In this document: one piece after another, positions 41,620 to 52,012 of the stretch
Layout: every line of letters starts with the position of its first letter
Numbering within the stretch: position 1 is the stretch's first letter
From: Carettochelys insculpta
Taxonomy: Eukaryota > Chordata > Testudines > Carettochelyidae
Direction: 5' to 3'
Assembly: GCF_033958435.1 (NCBI RefSeq)
Contig: NC_134160.1
Span: forward strand, 13,379,001-13,443,000
DNA length: 64,000 nt
Position numbers and translations under genes: made by a program
The notes under the pieces: model-generated
The model's input: only the letters and a program-made list of their open reading frames with translations
What the model was told of the DNA's origin: nothing
Database searches by the model: none

Positions 41620-42781
41620 GCTACATCTACACTAGAGCATGTTTTTGAAATGGCACCTTTGAAAAACGAGGAATTGAAAGATGCCCATTGGAAACACATC
41701 ATTTACACACATCCTGGGGTCCAGGGTGTGTGCCTTGTTGGGTACGTAACCAAGGGTCCACCGCCAAGGTCAGGGGATGGCCAACTGGCTGAGGCCTGGC
41801 TGGAGGTGTGGGAGGTGAGATCAATCATGAGATTCTCATTCCTGCTAAGCCACTCTGCAGAAGCAGTTGGGTTTGGGTCTGGCTCTTGCCCAGGTGTGGT
41901 GGGGTTGACCTATGGCCCTGGCTCGTCAGCCTCCCCAGCCCAGGACTCCTCCGCTGAGGTGTCAAGGATGGTGGGCAGGGAGGTGATGCTCCATGGGCCC
42001 AGGAGGCTCTGCAGATACTGGTAGAAGGGGCCTAAAGCAGGTCCACCCCTGACTGGCTGGCTGAGTCCAGAGCCCAGGTGTACTCCTGCCGCAACTCCTT
42101 CCCTTTGCTGTGCACTTGGTCCATAGGGCAGGCAGGGCGGTCCTGGGAACTCAGGCTCTCAACCAGTCGGGTGAAAGCGGCCGCATTCTGCCACTTTGTA
42201 CCCATCTCCCAGAGCACCTCTTCATCTTGCCAGAGGCCCAGCAGGTCCTGGTGCTCACGCTCTGTCCAGGAGGGGACTTGCTTCCCCCGCCTCCACCCCC
42301 GGCTGGACCCCTGGGCAGAATCAGAGAGGTGGCCCAGGGCTCCTCGTGCTGCTGGCTATGGTGTGCTGGTAGACACTGGGAGTGTTGCTGGGGCACGCAG
42401 GGGCAGCATGTGTGGCAGCTGCTGCCTGCATGCTCTCAAGCTTCCTCCAATGGGGTTTCTGGGACCGTGCAGCTTTAAGGGCTGCTGCAAGCATGGACTG
42501 TAGAGCCCTGCAGATGCTGGGCAGCACATCTCTACCTTATAGCTGATCAGCGCCATGGCTGACCCTGCTGTTTTGAAAGAGTGGGTCATGGAGCATCTAC
42601 ACACGTCCTCTTTCAAAAGGGAGGACTTTTGCTATTTCATGTTTGGAAGAGCGGTTTTGAATGCTAGTGCACGTTTTGTCAAGTTCCTTTTTAAAAGACT
42701 GTGTGGCCTATTTTGGCGGGCCACAGTCTTTTTTAAAACAGTGCCTGGATTTTCAAAAATAGTGGCTAGTGTAGATGTGGC
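41620..42781 (-). mobile_element. Harbinger-like element with Myb/SANT remnant, non-autonomous
   Basis: The ends are GCTACATCTACACTAG at 41620 and, in inverted orientation, GCCACATCTACACTAG at 42781 (15 of 16 matching). Subterminal DNA has TTTTTGAAAT and TTTCAAAA words. The interior carries a minus-strand Myb/SANT remnant, and no transposase block was seen. It abuts a CR1 ORF1 fragment at 42783. At about 42554-42615, CCATGGCTGACCCTGCTGTT with TGGAGCATCTACACACGTCC resembles the matching part of the MITE at 20909-20965. Confidence 0.75.
42025..42300 (-). pseudogene. Myb/SANT-like remnant
   Basis: On the minus strand, one frame gives VLWEMGTKWQNAAAFTRLVE, SLSSQDRPACPMDQVHSKGK and ELRQEYTWALDSAS. 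The preceding helix is in another frame near 42200-42260 and corresponds to the DLLGLWxxEEVLWE block of the relative at 38090. The domain is therefore the same Myb/SANT-like fold, frameshifted and without a start. The function was presumably DNA binding for its element. Confidence 0.75.
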
Positions 42782-42782
42782 T

Positions 42783-43330
42783 TTCATCAGGACTTCCAAT
42801 TCTTCCTGACTGTTTCCCAGGCTTCTTGATTTTGTGTGGAGGAACCTAAGATAATTAGCTTATTGCCCTCCTTTCTCAGTATGTATCAGGAGGCCTCCCC
42901 TAGTGTACCCTTCTTGTGTTTCCTGCCTGTATATGCCACTTCTCTGCTTACCTCAGAACTTTGAACATTCCTACCCCCATAGAACCTGGTTCAAATCCCT
43001 CCTCCTTAGGTTAGCAAGCCTGTTTGCAAAAATGCTCTTCCATTTCCTTTTCTGGGGAATACAAGCTCCTCCTAGCAATCCTTGTTCCTGAAACAGTATC
43101 CCATAGTTGAATAATCCAAAGCTCTGTCTCTGAGACCACCTGTGCAATCATGCATTTACCTCCACAATTCAATGGTCCCTGGCCAGACCTTTTCCTTCAA
43201 CAGGGAGGACAGATGAGAACACGACTTGTATTTCAGACTCCTTTATCCTTCATCCACGCCTGCATTCATATTTCTGAGTCACACGGGTGCTCTTGCCTGC
43301 CTTGTGATTATGGTAAGAGGCCTAAAATTA
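42783..43330 (-). mobile_element. CR1 LINE fragment: end of ORF1 and start of ORF2
   Basis: On the minus strand a frame reads KSIFANRLANLRRRDLNQVL at about 42985-43060. This is the same C-terminal ORF1 block as KTIFRHRLANLVRRALN in the CR1 at 21603. After a non-coding gap, GNSQEELEVLM near 42790-42830 matches the start of the CR1 endonuclease (GNKQEELEVLI at about 22165). It ends exactly where the Harbinger-like element begins. The upstream limit, toward 43330, is uncertain. Confidence 0.75.
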
Positions 43331-44115
43331 GAGACAGGCACAAACACGAAGTATGAACCTGATCTGAGTTTCCCAAAGCACGCTAGTGTGGTGGACATAA
43401 GTCCAGAAGAGCTGAGCTGAACAGATCCCTTGATTATCTGTAACAGTGTGCTCTCACCAATAGGGTGGCTCCTACTGGCAGCTCTGGGGTTTGGTTCCTC
43501 CCAGATTCAATGCCTCCTTCTGCCTGTCATTTACGTGCACCTTATATCTCTCCCTCTGTGACTCAGAGTACTCCCTCTTAGTAGCTCAACCCTCAGACCA
43601 GATCACTATAGTCCCCTCTTTTGTAGTATCAAAGTCCAATTGGTCAACTCTCCCAGGTACTCTTCTGTTCCATTGCCCAGTACATGTTACTTCATCCAGT
43701 GGCTGGTCAGGGAACATGAGCCTACCTTCTACTCCGGGTTTCATTCCAGAGACCTTCTGTCTCACACCAGTGGTTTGCTCTCTCCCATACCCTGTTGCTT
43801 TTTCGCTGGACTCTTTCCTACAGCTTCCAGTTTCTACATCTCTAAGTTTATACACTTACATTCTCTCTTCCCAGGGAATAATTTAGATTACTTAACTCTA
43901 TAGCCTCAAGCACATCTCTGACTACTTTGCATGTAGCATCGTTCTGCTGACAACTCCTGGCTTTATATCAGCCCCCTCCACCCTCCTCAAATCTTTTCTT
44001 TCTTAGCTGGGCCCTTCTTACCCTTTTAATCGCTGGCTCATTCTCAGGTACCGTCTTTCAAGTTGATTAAAGTAATCTAACCTTCTCTGCCTTGTGTGAG
44101 GTGGACATCCTATCA
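43331..44115. other. Unassigned sequence
   Basis: Pyrimidine-rich unique-looking DNA with no recognisable domain; the ORF1 fragment of the CR1 may extend a little into it. Confidence 0.35.
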
Positions 44116-44265
44116 CAGTTGTTCTCAACCAAAGGTACATGTATCTCTGGGGACACACAGAGGTTTTCCAGGGATACATCAATTCACTAGCTATTTCCCT
44201 GGTTTTATAACAGGCCATATAAAAAGCTCTAGCAAACTCAGTGCAAAGTAAAATTTCATACAGAC
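44116..44265 (+). mobile_element. hAT-type non-autonomous element, 5' part
   Basis: The start CAGTTGTTCTCAACCAAAGG, then GTATCTCTGGGGACACACAG, AGGTTTTCCAGGGATACATC and AAATTTCATACAGACATTGA, is wording I know from a common turtle hAT element. That element begins CAGTGGTTCTCAACC. The other end (a TTGAGAACCACTG-type terminus) is not present, so the copy is truncated. Confidence 0.6.
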
Positions 44266-44671
44266 ATTGAGGAAGTGAGGAAAGCAACATCTTTGCCATT
44301 GGGGGTTCGATGACTTGAAGGAACTATTCGTGATCATTTAGCCGGACGCTGACTTTCCCAACTAACAAAGAGCAGAACTCCTTGTAAGTCTCTTCAAAAA
44401 GTTGTGTGGTGCAAATTACTGATAAACAGCACAGAAAATCTGCTGCAGCAATTGATAACTTTGTGAGGTTTAGGAATTGGAGCCCAGCAGTTGACTTCGA
44501 GAAGGCTGGAAATTGTTTATGTGCTAACTGTGTGAGATGCCTTGTTTGCAATAAATAAATATGTAAAATAGAACACAGTCAATTCAGTCTAAGTAGCAGG
44601 AGGACAGTAGTTTCTCAGATTCAGTATTTCAGGTCATCCAACCTTGACTCAGAAGAAGATAAACAAAGATT

Positions 44672-45578
44672 CTGTCAAAACAAAAAAGCAGTCAATTAGC
44701 ACTTTAAAGACTAACAAAATAATTTATTAGGTGAGCTTTCGTGGGACAGACCCACTTCTTCAGACCATAGCCAGACCAGAACAGACTCAATATTTAAGGC
44801 ATAGAGAACCAAAAACAGTAATCAAAGTTGACAAATCAGAAAAAAATTATCAAGCTGAGCAAATCAGAGAGCAAAGGGGCGGTGCGGTGAGGTGTCGGGG
44901 CGGGAAGTCAAGCATTAGATTAAGCCAAGTATGCCAAAGAGCCCTATAATGTCCCAGAAAATTTGCATCCCAGTTCAAACCATGTGTTAATATGTCGAAT
45001 TTGAATATGAAAGAGAGTTCAGCAGCTTCTCTCTCTAAAGCACACTGAAAATTCTTCTTCAATAAGATGCAAACTCTTAAATCATTAACAGCCCACTCCA
45101 TTAAAATGTAGAGTAACAGGTTTGTGGATCTGGAATGTTTTGATGTCTGTTTTCTGCCCATTAACTCTTTGCCTGAGAGTGTCTGAAGTCTGTCCAATAT
45201 ACAAAGCATGGTTGGCACATGATGGCATATATGATGTTAATTGAGGAACATGAGAATGTGCCCCTGATTCTGTGAATAACCTGGTTAGGTCCATTGATGG
45301 TATCGCCAGAATAGATATGTGGACAAAGCTGGCAGTGGGCTTTGTTGCAAGGAAAAGTTCCAGGACTGGTATTCCTGCGGTATAGACTGTGGCTATTGGT
45401 TAGAATCCTCATAAGGTTGGGAGGTTGTCTGTAGGAGAGAACAGGATAAGCCTGGATTTCTATGTATGTCCCACGAAAGCTCACCAAATAAATTATTTTG
45501 TTAGTCTTTAAAGTGCTACTTGACTGCTTTTTTGTTTTGATAGTATATAGACTAATACGGCTCCCTCTCTGTTACTGT
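44672..45578 (-). mobile_element. Penelope-like element with inverted terminal arms
   Basis: The coding strand is minus. The 3' tail lies at the left (44672-about 44770), with AGTGGGTCTGTCCCACGAAAG, CTAATAAATTATTTTGTTAG and TCTTTAAAGTGCTA on the minus strand. An inverted copy of the same tail lies at the right (45467-45578), reading CCCACGAAAGCTCACC, TTATTTTGTTAGTC, then ACTAATACGGCTCC and CTCTCTGTTAC on the plus strand. Between them is the frameshifted end of the PLE protein. Terminal repeats in inverted or direct orientation are a known feature of Penelope elements. It is 5'-truncated, since no reverse transcriptase core is present. Confidence 0.88.
44850..45450 (-). pseudogene. Penelope-like protein, C-terminal part with GIY-YIG endonuclease
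   Basis: PLE proteins fuse a reverse transcriptase with a C-terminal GIY-YIG nuclease that nicks the target. Here only the end remains, in three minus-strand frames. From 45450 one frame reads QAYPVLSYRQPPNLMRILTN, CNKAHCQLCPHIYSGDTING and SINIIYAIMCQPCF (the GIY part, with Cys residues of the zinc-binding block). Then a shift occurs, and ALYIGQTSDTLRQRVNGQKT (the YIG part) with HKPVTLHFN follows in the next frame. A further shift gives AVNDLRVCILLKKNF and REAAELSFIFKFDILTHGLN. The order is right and the motifs are clear, but two frameshifts make it dead. Confidence 0.88.
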
Positions 45579-46059
45579 AAAGACTGTGGATCAGAGCTAC
45601 AGCACATTGAAGTGAGTAGGAATCTGTAGTTGATTCAACAAGCTTTGGCCTACAGCATACAGCATTAAATCCATGGTTATGTGAACTACAGAGCTGGAAA
45701 AAAGCATTGGGATAAATTTTCCATTTAAAGAATGTGCCTGAGACTGTGTCAACTTTCTAATTTACTTTCCATGAGTACTCCATGGAATCGTATTCACTGG
45801 TAAGGCTGCACTGGTTTTCACATGGAACTAGATAGGTTAAATGGAATATCGGAGAATATTCCTGGGGAAAAAAAAAGTATCACATGACCAAATATTCCTG
45901 CAAAATTAACCAGCACTGCTCAAATTTTGGATTTCAAACCCGGAAAAACTTGTCAGCAGGGTAGGTTCAAAAACGGTATCTCATCCTAATCTAACTCTGG
46001 TGGTTTTCTTCACAGCAGACAATTTGCTTCTCTCCCAACTACCCCCAAAAATCATTTTG
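45579..46059. other. Unassigned sequence
   Basis: AT-rich, unique-looking DNA without a gene or recognised repeat. Confidence 0.4.
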
Positions 46060-46340
46060 GGAGGATGGCTAATATGACATCAATCATTTTAAGAGTAAAT
46101 CTGAATAATGAAAGGGAAGAAAATCATAAACTTGCTGGCAGCCAGCTCCCAAGCAGAGAAACTCTGTATCAATGACTTGCTATGAATTATTGACCTGGCT
46201 TTGCAAAAAACAAAGCTGGAAATAGGTTTGCCGGCATTACTGTAATGTATTTTTGATGCAGATGTTTCTGGTAATGCTCTGCTGTCATTTACACATGTTG
46301 AATCCCACACGTCATACATGACACATGAGTCCCAAAGCTG
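46060..46340. other. Candidate conserved noncoding element
   Basis: The stretch has no repeat wording and many AT-rich factor-site-like words: AATCATTTTAAG, AATAATGAAAGG, ATGAATTATTGACC and CATTACTGTAATG. It has no coding signal. Classed by texture only, as for 27830-28200. Confidence 0.2.
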
Positions 46341-46490
46341 AGCTGAGCACTGCCCGCAGAGCAGTTGGAGAAAGTAAAACAGTACCATTATATACAGGAA
46401 CACTGCCAAGGAAGCTATAAACAAGCAAGGTGGCTATTAACTGCATATAACCTGAATATGCACTGCGGGTGAGATTGCATATCAACCAAG

Positions 46491-46699
46491 AATATTAGAC
46501 AGAGGGACTGAAAATATCAGTGTGCTAAATAGGCGCAGTAGAAGAAATATTCTGTACATGAAGCAAAAGATGGAAGGTGGTAGGTGGGGGGGATAAATAT
46601 TAGACAGAGGGACTGAAAATATCAGTGTGCTTGTGGGTCAGTAGAAGAAATATTCTGTATATGAAGCAAAAGATGGAAGGTGGTAGGTGGGGGGATAAA
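46491..46699 (+). repeat. Tandem duplication, two 105-bp units
   Basis: Copy one begins AATATTAGACAGAGGGACTG at 46491 and copy two begins with the same string at 46596. Both run through CAGTAGAAGAAATATTCTGT, then ATGAAGCAAAAGATGGAAGG and TGGTAGGTGGGGG. They differ mainly at the middle (CTAAATAGGCG against CTTGTGGGT) and at a few single bases, so the duplication is fairly recent. Confidence 0.93.
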
Positions 46700-47336
46700 A
46701 TGAGGACTGCTTTCCACTGTTTTGTATTCTATGCAGTAATTCACAGCTGTGCAAAGTAATCTGGAGTTCGTCTACATGGAGCATTACTCCCATTTCAAAC
46801 AATACAACATTAGCGTGCACTAGGGAATTTGAATTGCATGCCTGAGGGTCTACACAGATCAGTTAGTGCACAACATGCAAGTAACTAGAATTTACACCCC
46901 TCCAGAGCAGATTAATGCAACATATAGAACAGCGCTTGAGTCACATACTACACTCACAGTTGCAAATGACTGCACAGGGAGAAGACAGCAGAGTATTTAT
47001 TTGGCTGCTCTGAACAGGGAAGTGACTTTCTTCAAAGCGACAGTTGCATCTGCTGATTGTGGTTGGGCTAAGAGTCAGAAGCAACTGAGTTTTTTTTTTT
47101 AGTGGTGAGTAAACAATATGAAACAGGAATACTTACAGATTTCAAAAAACTGGATCATGGAAAATCTTTTCAAAAGCTCTGAAGGAAAACTGGGCAAAGC
47201 TTTTCAGTGAAACTGGTGGTTTTGTGAAAAAGGCAGAAAATAATTCTGAAAATCAAAATGTTCTGTTTTGATATTTCAAAAGGCACAATTCAAAATTAGA
47301 AATGACCTTCTTTCAAAATCTCCTTGCAAAATCCAA
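46700..47336. other. Unassigned sequence, possibly holding an old MITE
   Basis: Two TCTACA words (46769 and 46850) and a T-run at 47091-47100 are present. The first part may be a worn MITE, but no paired ends can be placed. No gene is seen. Confidence 0.3.
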
Positions 47337-47765
47337 GGCTATGATTTCATGAGCGAGTTTTGCAGACAAAAACCCCAGTTTTGTTGACAAAGCTAGTGGG
47401 GTGTCCACACACAATGCATTTTGTCAACAGTTTGCTAATGAAACTCAGCACTTTAGAAGCAGTGTTCTGCCTCTCGGTCATGAGGCAAAAGTGGCAGACT
47501 CTCTCAAAAAAAAGCTGTGTGGATGCTCGGAGGGGAGAGGGAGGCTTCTGTCAAAAGAAAGTGCATCCAGAACTGTCCTGTCGGCTGTGTGTATGGGTGC
47601 CTGTTTTGTCGAGATCTGGTGGGCAGTCCAGCTGCTCTGTCAACAGAGCAGAGTGCTCTTCCAATTGGCTTTTGTGAACGGTAACAATCTAGTGACAGAA
47701 ATTTTTCAGGAAATCTCTTCCGACAGTGACTTATGTCAACAGAGCACGGTAGTGTAGCCACAGCT
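47337..47765. mobile_element. MITE rich in TTTTGTCRACA words
   Basis: The left end reads GGCTATGATTTCATGAGCGA, with GTTTTGTTGACAAAGC and CATTTTGTCAACAG further in. The reverse complement of the right end reads AGCTGTGGCTACACTACCG, then CTCTGTTGACATAAG. The ends and the repeated TGTCAACA/TGTTGACA words fit a turtle MITE family whose termini begin GGCTATGTCTACACTA. It is about 429 bp with no coding capacity. The superfamily is not settled. Confidence 0.65.
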
Positions 47766-48237
47766 CAAAACATTTTTAAATTGTCAAAGTTTGAGTCAAG
47801 ATTTTGTTAAAGTGTTCTGTGAGCGGTTTGCACCTGGGACAGGGTGGCCTAGTGGCTAGGCCCCCTGACCAGGGCCTCTTGGGTGCGTTGTCAGCCCCAC
47901 CTGAGAGAATAACAGATGAGATGGAAAACTGACTGTCCCCCATAAGCTGCTTCCTGTCCAGCTCTTGCCGTCCATTAGGTCTTATGGTAGCACACAGGCT
48001 GAGGGAGAAATGAATCTGCCATTAGCCATGTGGATTTTTCTTTGAAGATTCTTGATACTTCTAAGCTCTCTGGGGTTTTCACAATCCTTTTTTTTGAAGA
48101 ACAAGATCAGCCAACGTATCACCTTCAGGCCCCTTCCATGCTTCCCAAGGAAGGTCTGACGTGTTTGTGTTGGGGATCCCAACAAGAAATGGGTAAACAA
48201 GAAGAGGTCTATTGCTTGTCTTTCTGTTGCTTGTGAG
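47766..48237. other. Unassigned sequence
   Basis: At 47843-47860 GGTGGCCTAGTGGCTAGG resembles a pol III A box, but no B box follows, so no RNA gene is called. Confidence 0.35.
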
Positions 48238-48397
48238 CAGTGTTCTCTGTAAGTTGTGTGCTTGCGCGGCTGTTCAGAAGAGCTTCAAGTGTCAGCCAGC
48301 TGATCAGTGGAATGCCCACAGCTAGGTTCATTGTTTCTACTGGTGGTGCACATAAAATTTTTCTGCACATGAGTGGGAAAGATTAGAGGGAATATTG
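48238..48397 (-). mobile_element. Short hAT-type MITE with near-perfect target duplication
   Basis: The ends are CAGTGTTCTCTGTAAG and TTAGAGGGAATATTG, the same inverted termini as the element at 18036 but in the reverse orientation. The flanking octamers are CTTGTGAG (48230-48237) and TTTGTGAG (48398-48405), matching at 7 of 8 positions. The 8-bp duplication length indicates the hAT superfamily. It is about 160 bp and non-coding. Confidence 0.8.
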
Positions 48398-48789
48398 TTT
48401 GTGAGGTTCCTACTTTGTAAAAAAGGCCATTCTGAGCCTCCAAGGAAAACTGAAACAGGTTAAGAAGTGCAACCTTGACTGTTGGACTTTGTAAGACTTG
48501 TCGATGGCCCATCTTGTCCCATAGGAGTGAATAGGAGCTTTGTCACTGAATTCAGTAGAAGTAACATGAGGCCCTTCCCCTCCAGCAAAGTAACTACCAC
48601 ACAGCTAGATATTGTCCTTCAAGAACTTACAGACGTACAGCCAAACCAAAGCTGGGGCAGACTGGAAATGCAGCTGCATTTCCCAGCATCTCCTTGGTCA
48701 ATTTGCCCTTTTTGGGTGACACTTGCAAGATGGGGCTGGTGCTGAATGTCTGGTGCGTGCACAGAAGGATAAAGGAGGTACATGAGAGT

Positions 48790-49250
48790 TGCAATATGAA
48801 GAGTATTTGTGTGTGTTTATGTTTTTGGAGCCTTTGTAAGGGGGTATAGGGTTGTGTGTTATGGATATGCAAGTGCATGGGGATGTGTCTGTTGTGAAAT
48901 ATTTGGGGGTAGGTGTGTGTGATGCTGTTGTGTCTTATGTATATGTGCTCAGAGGATGCATTGAAGAGTATGTGTGTGCTTGGAGGGGCTTTGTGAAAAT
49001 GAGCTGAGTAGTGAGTCAATAGACGAGTGGGTGGGAATGTATAGTGAGTAGTAAAGGGGATATTGTGGTATAATATAGTTGTGGAAGAATTGTGTATGAA
49101 TTTAAGGCTGTATGCATGTCAGCCGTGTGTCACAGATGGGTCTGAGGAAGGAAAGTGTGTATTGTGTCTGAGGTGTAATGTTGTGTGTCATTGATATGTG
49201 TGTTTGGAGAGTACATTGTGTGTGTGTGTGTGATGCCATTGTGTGCTAAA
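48790..49250 (+). repeat. GT-rich cryptic simple sequence
   Basis: The plus strand is dominated by TGTGTGT, GTGTGTTATG and TATGTGTGTG words over about 450 bp, with a pure (GT) run at 49216-49232. It has no fixed unit length. Minus-strand open frames here encode only HTHT-rich peptides. Confidence 0.6.
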
Positions 49251-51656
49251 TTGCATGAGATTTGGGGCAGAGGGTGAGCAACCATGAGCAAAAAATGAAT
49301 GCATGAATTTTCCAGCTGGCTGCCATTCTGTGTAAGCATTTCACTGCAGTTACAGCCCATTGTGGCTTTTATTTGTCCAACTAAAAGAAACCAGTTTTCT
49401 GTCTAGAGATTGATTTTAGCCCTGCACAAAATGGAGTGAAAGACTCAATACACATAAAATTATCTCTTTTTCCCATTCACCCCCGACTTTGGAAGAGAGA
49501 CCTGGTGCATTTCAGTGCCATCTCCTTATGCCTTTGGAAACCTTTTCTTAGATTACAGTGTGGGGAGAGTATACTTTGCCCAGACGTGAATTCAAGGCTA
49601 AAACGACAGATGTCTTTCATTAAGCATCCCTGGAGCGAGCAGCTCAGAAGACAATGTGTACTCAGACTCAATCAATATTTCATAAAAGTGCAATGGATGT
49701 TTGCATAGATCCTCCATCCAATGTCTGTTATGCCCACAATTGCTGAAACAATGCACCAGGCCCTATTCTTCCCCATCACAGGTGCAGGGATTTAAATGAA
49801 GTGTAAGCCAAGTGCCATTGTAAATGTATGCATTTGGAGTTTGATATTTCAGGTGCTTTCAGGTCCAGTGAAAATGAAACAAGTCTGTTTGCAGGAAGTG
49901 CTTCTATGGAAGTGTTGCAGAGCACGCTTGCTCTGTGGAAATCTGGGCTGTGGCCACTAGAAAACATTAAGCTGCAGCTAGCCAACCACATGCTCAGCTG
50001 GCAGGCCACAGAAAGCCAAGGCTTTGGGTGTTTAGTTGTGAAACTAGCCAATCCTCCCTGACAGCCCCCAAGTCTGCTGCTAGCCAAGCACAGGCTGGTG
50101 GTGGCTGAACATGAGGCAAGGAAGGGCAGTATGAGACTAGGTGTGTGGGCAGGTGGGCAGGCCTACCAAGAGGAGAAGCATTTGCCCAGGGGCCCAGGAG
50201 ATTTCAAAGGGCCTGGCAGAGCCCTGCTGTGCAGGAGAGAGTCCCATGCCCCTATCGTCAGCATTGCTTCACCCTGCTGCTCCTGGGACCCTGTCAAGTG
50301 TCTGACATAAAACTGGGAAGGTCTGTGGTGTGGGGCACATTCACCTCAGGCAGCTCAACTTCCTGCAAGCATCTCGCCAGCCCTGCTACTGCTGGAGAAG
50401 CCAGAGAGAAGAGTGGTTGCCACGCAGCTCTGCAGGCATCTTGCCTCCATGCAAACCCCACCTCTGCAGCTCCCATTGGCTGAGGAAGAGGGACAGACAA
50501 GCCATCGCTAATTGCCAGGTAGAGTCAGCCGGGATGGCACGAGGACAAGGGAGAAAGAGAAAAGGATGGAGAATGGGCTGGGAGGTGGCGCAAGGTTCCA
50601 ATGACAGCATGAGGGCTCATGCTGTCCAATGGCTGTGTAAAGGGGCATGCTACATCCGTCCTCCCTCCCCAAGTGCTGGTTCACTGGCCAGTGGGAACTG
50701 CAGAGACACACAGAGGCTAGGTGTCTTCAAAGAGAGCTGCCTTGTCCCGAGCTGCACCTTACCTTGGTGAGCAACAGCAGAGAGTGGGACGGGGAGCTGC
50801 TTGCTGGGCTGGGGAGTTGCTAAGTGAAGGTGAAGAAGAAAGAAAGAGTGTTTCTAGGTTTCGGCCTTGCAGGGGCAGTATAATGAAATGGGCCCCTATG
50901 CATTTAGCTACTCTGACCCACTGTTCCAGGCAATGGTGGTAAGCTTTGTAGGACAGGGATGTAGCCACAGGAGCACCAGGAGGCACTGCACAATCCCTGA
51001 CACACAGGTGGGGTTAGAACACCCCATGCCCATCCCTGCCTCTGACCCAGGACTGTGCCCTGTCCTCAAGAGCTTTTGTACTCGATGAGGACCAGCCCAG
51101 CAAGGTCCTGTTGGCAGCAGAGCATGGAGGTTGGGAAAGTGGAGCAGGAACTGCCTGCTAGTAGGGTGGTGTTGGTGAAGGTGCTTGGTGGTCCTTGAGG
51201 GATCTGGTTTCTATTCCTGGAGCTGCAACTGTTGTTGGGTGTGACTGTGGGCAAGGCTTGTGTTCTGAAGCCATCACACAGTGATAATACTAAGCCACTG
51301 TGCAGAAAGGGGGCCATAAAGAAATATTTGGAAAGAGAATGAAATTGTGGTGCTAAAAAAGAGAAAAGATTCGAAGGGTAGGGAATGACAAGGAGACCTT
51401 CTGGTACCTCCCTTCCACCTGCAGCTGATCATCCAGGCAGGACTCAGGTGCAAAATTTGCCCCATAAATTTTATAAATGAGCTATTATTAGTGTAGTGAT
51501 CTCAGAACTTTGATTTTCTGTAGACTCTGTAAAAAGCAATTTACGAAGAGTTCACAATTCAGAACATTTCCTCCATATCTAACCATGTATAAATAGTTGC
51601 TAGTAACTGGAATGGAAAAACAGCTGGGGTACCTCTTATTTCATCACACATACATG
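49251..51656. other. Unassigned sequence
   Basis: No gene is recognised. Reading frames of up to 146 codons (50330-50770) are in GC-moderate sequence and resemble nothing known. No repeat ends were seen. Confidence 0.35.
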
Positions 51657-51686
51657 CCTCTCTCTCTCTCTCTCTCTCTCTCGCAT

Positions 51687-51714
<28 letters not shown>
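51657..51714. repeat. Compound microsatellite (TC)n(CA)n
   Basis: A (CT)n run of about 26 bp passes through CGCATA into (CA)n of about 25 bp. The array is pure and likely length-variable. Confidence 0.95.
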
Positions 51715-51717
<3 letters not shown>

Positions 51718-51960
51718 CTTTCTCTGTTTCACACATCTCCCAAAACACACTTGTATTATTGTTGTTGTTACTACTTGGTATTGCGTGCAATGCACATATA
51801 ATCTGTGTAATTTTATTTTTTCATTGCTGTTTGTAATTTTTATTGCTGTTATACTTGAATTTAATTTTTGAGCAGTGTGTTCCAAATGCCTACCCTGTGC
51901 TGGCAGGGGTAATTATCCCTATGGTAACATTTTAATAAATATATGCAGGTTTTTGGTTTT

Positions 51961-52012
51961 TACTGGTGATGCACATCCGCACATGCTTTGAAGTAAGAGG
52001 GAATATGCCAGC
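51961..52012 (-). mobile_element. Fragment of the hAT-type MITE family
   Basis: ACTGGTGATGCACATCCGCA, then AGTAAGAGGGAATATGCC, resembles the right end of the element at 48341-48397 (ACTGGTGGTGCACATAAAAT, then AGAGGGAATATTG). Only about 50 bp is preserved. Confidence 0.4.

Noticed and set aside
46760..46980. A MITE suggested by two TCTACA words.
   Set aside because: No paired inverted ends or target duplication could be placed.
47843..47930. A tRNA-like A box (GGTGGCCTAGTGGCTAGG) suggesting a tRNA gene or SINE.
   Set aside because: No B box or cloverleaf-compatible sequence follows within the expected distance.
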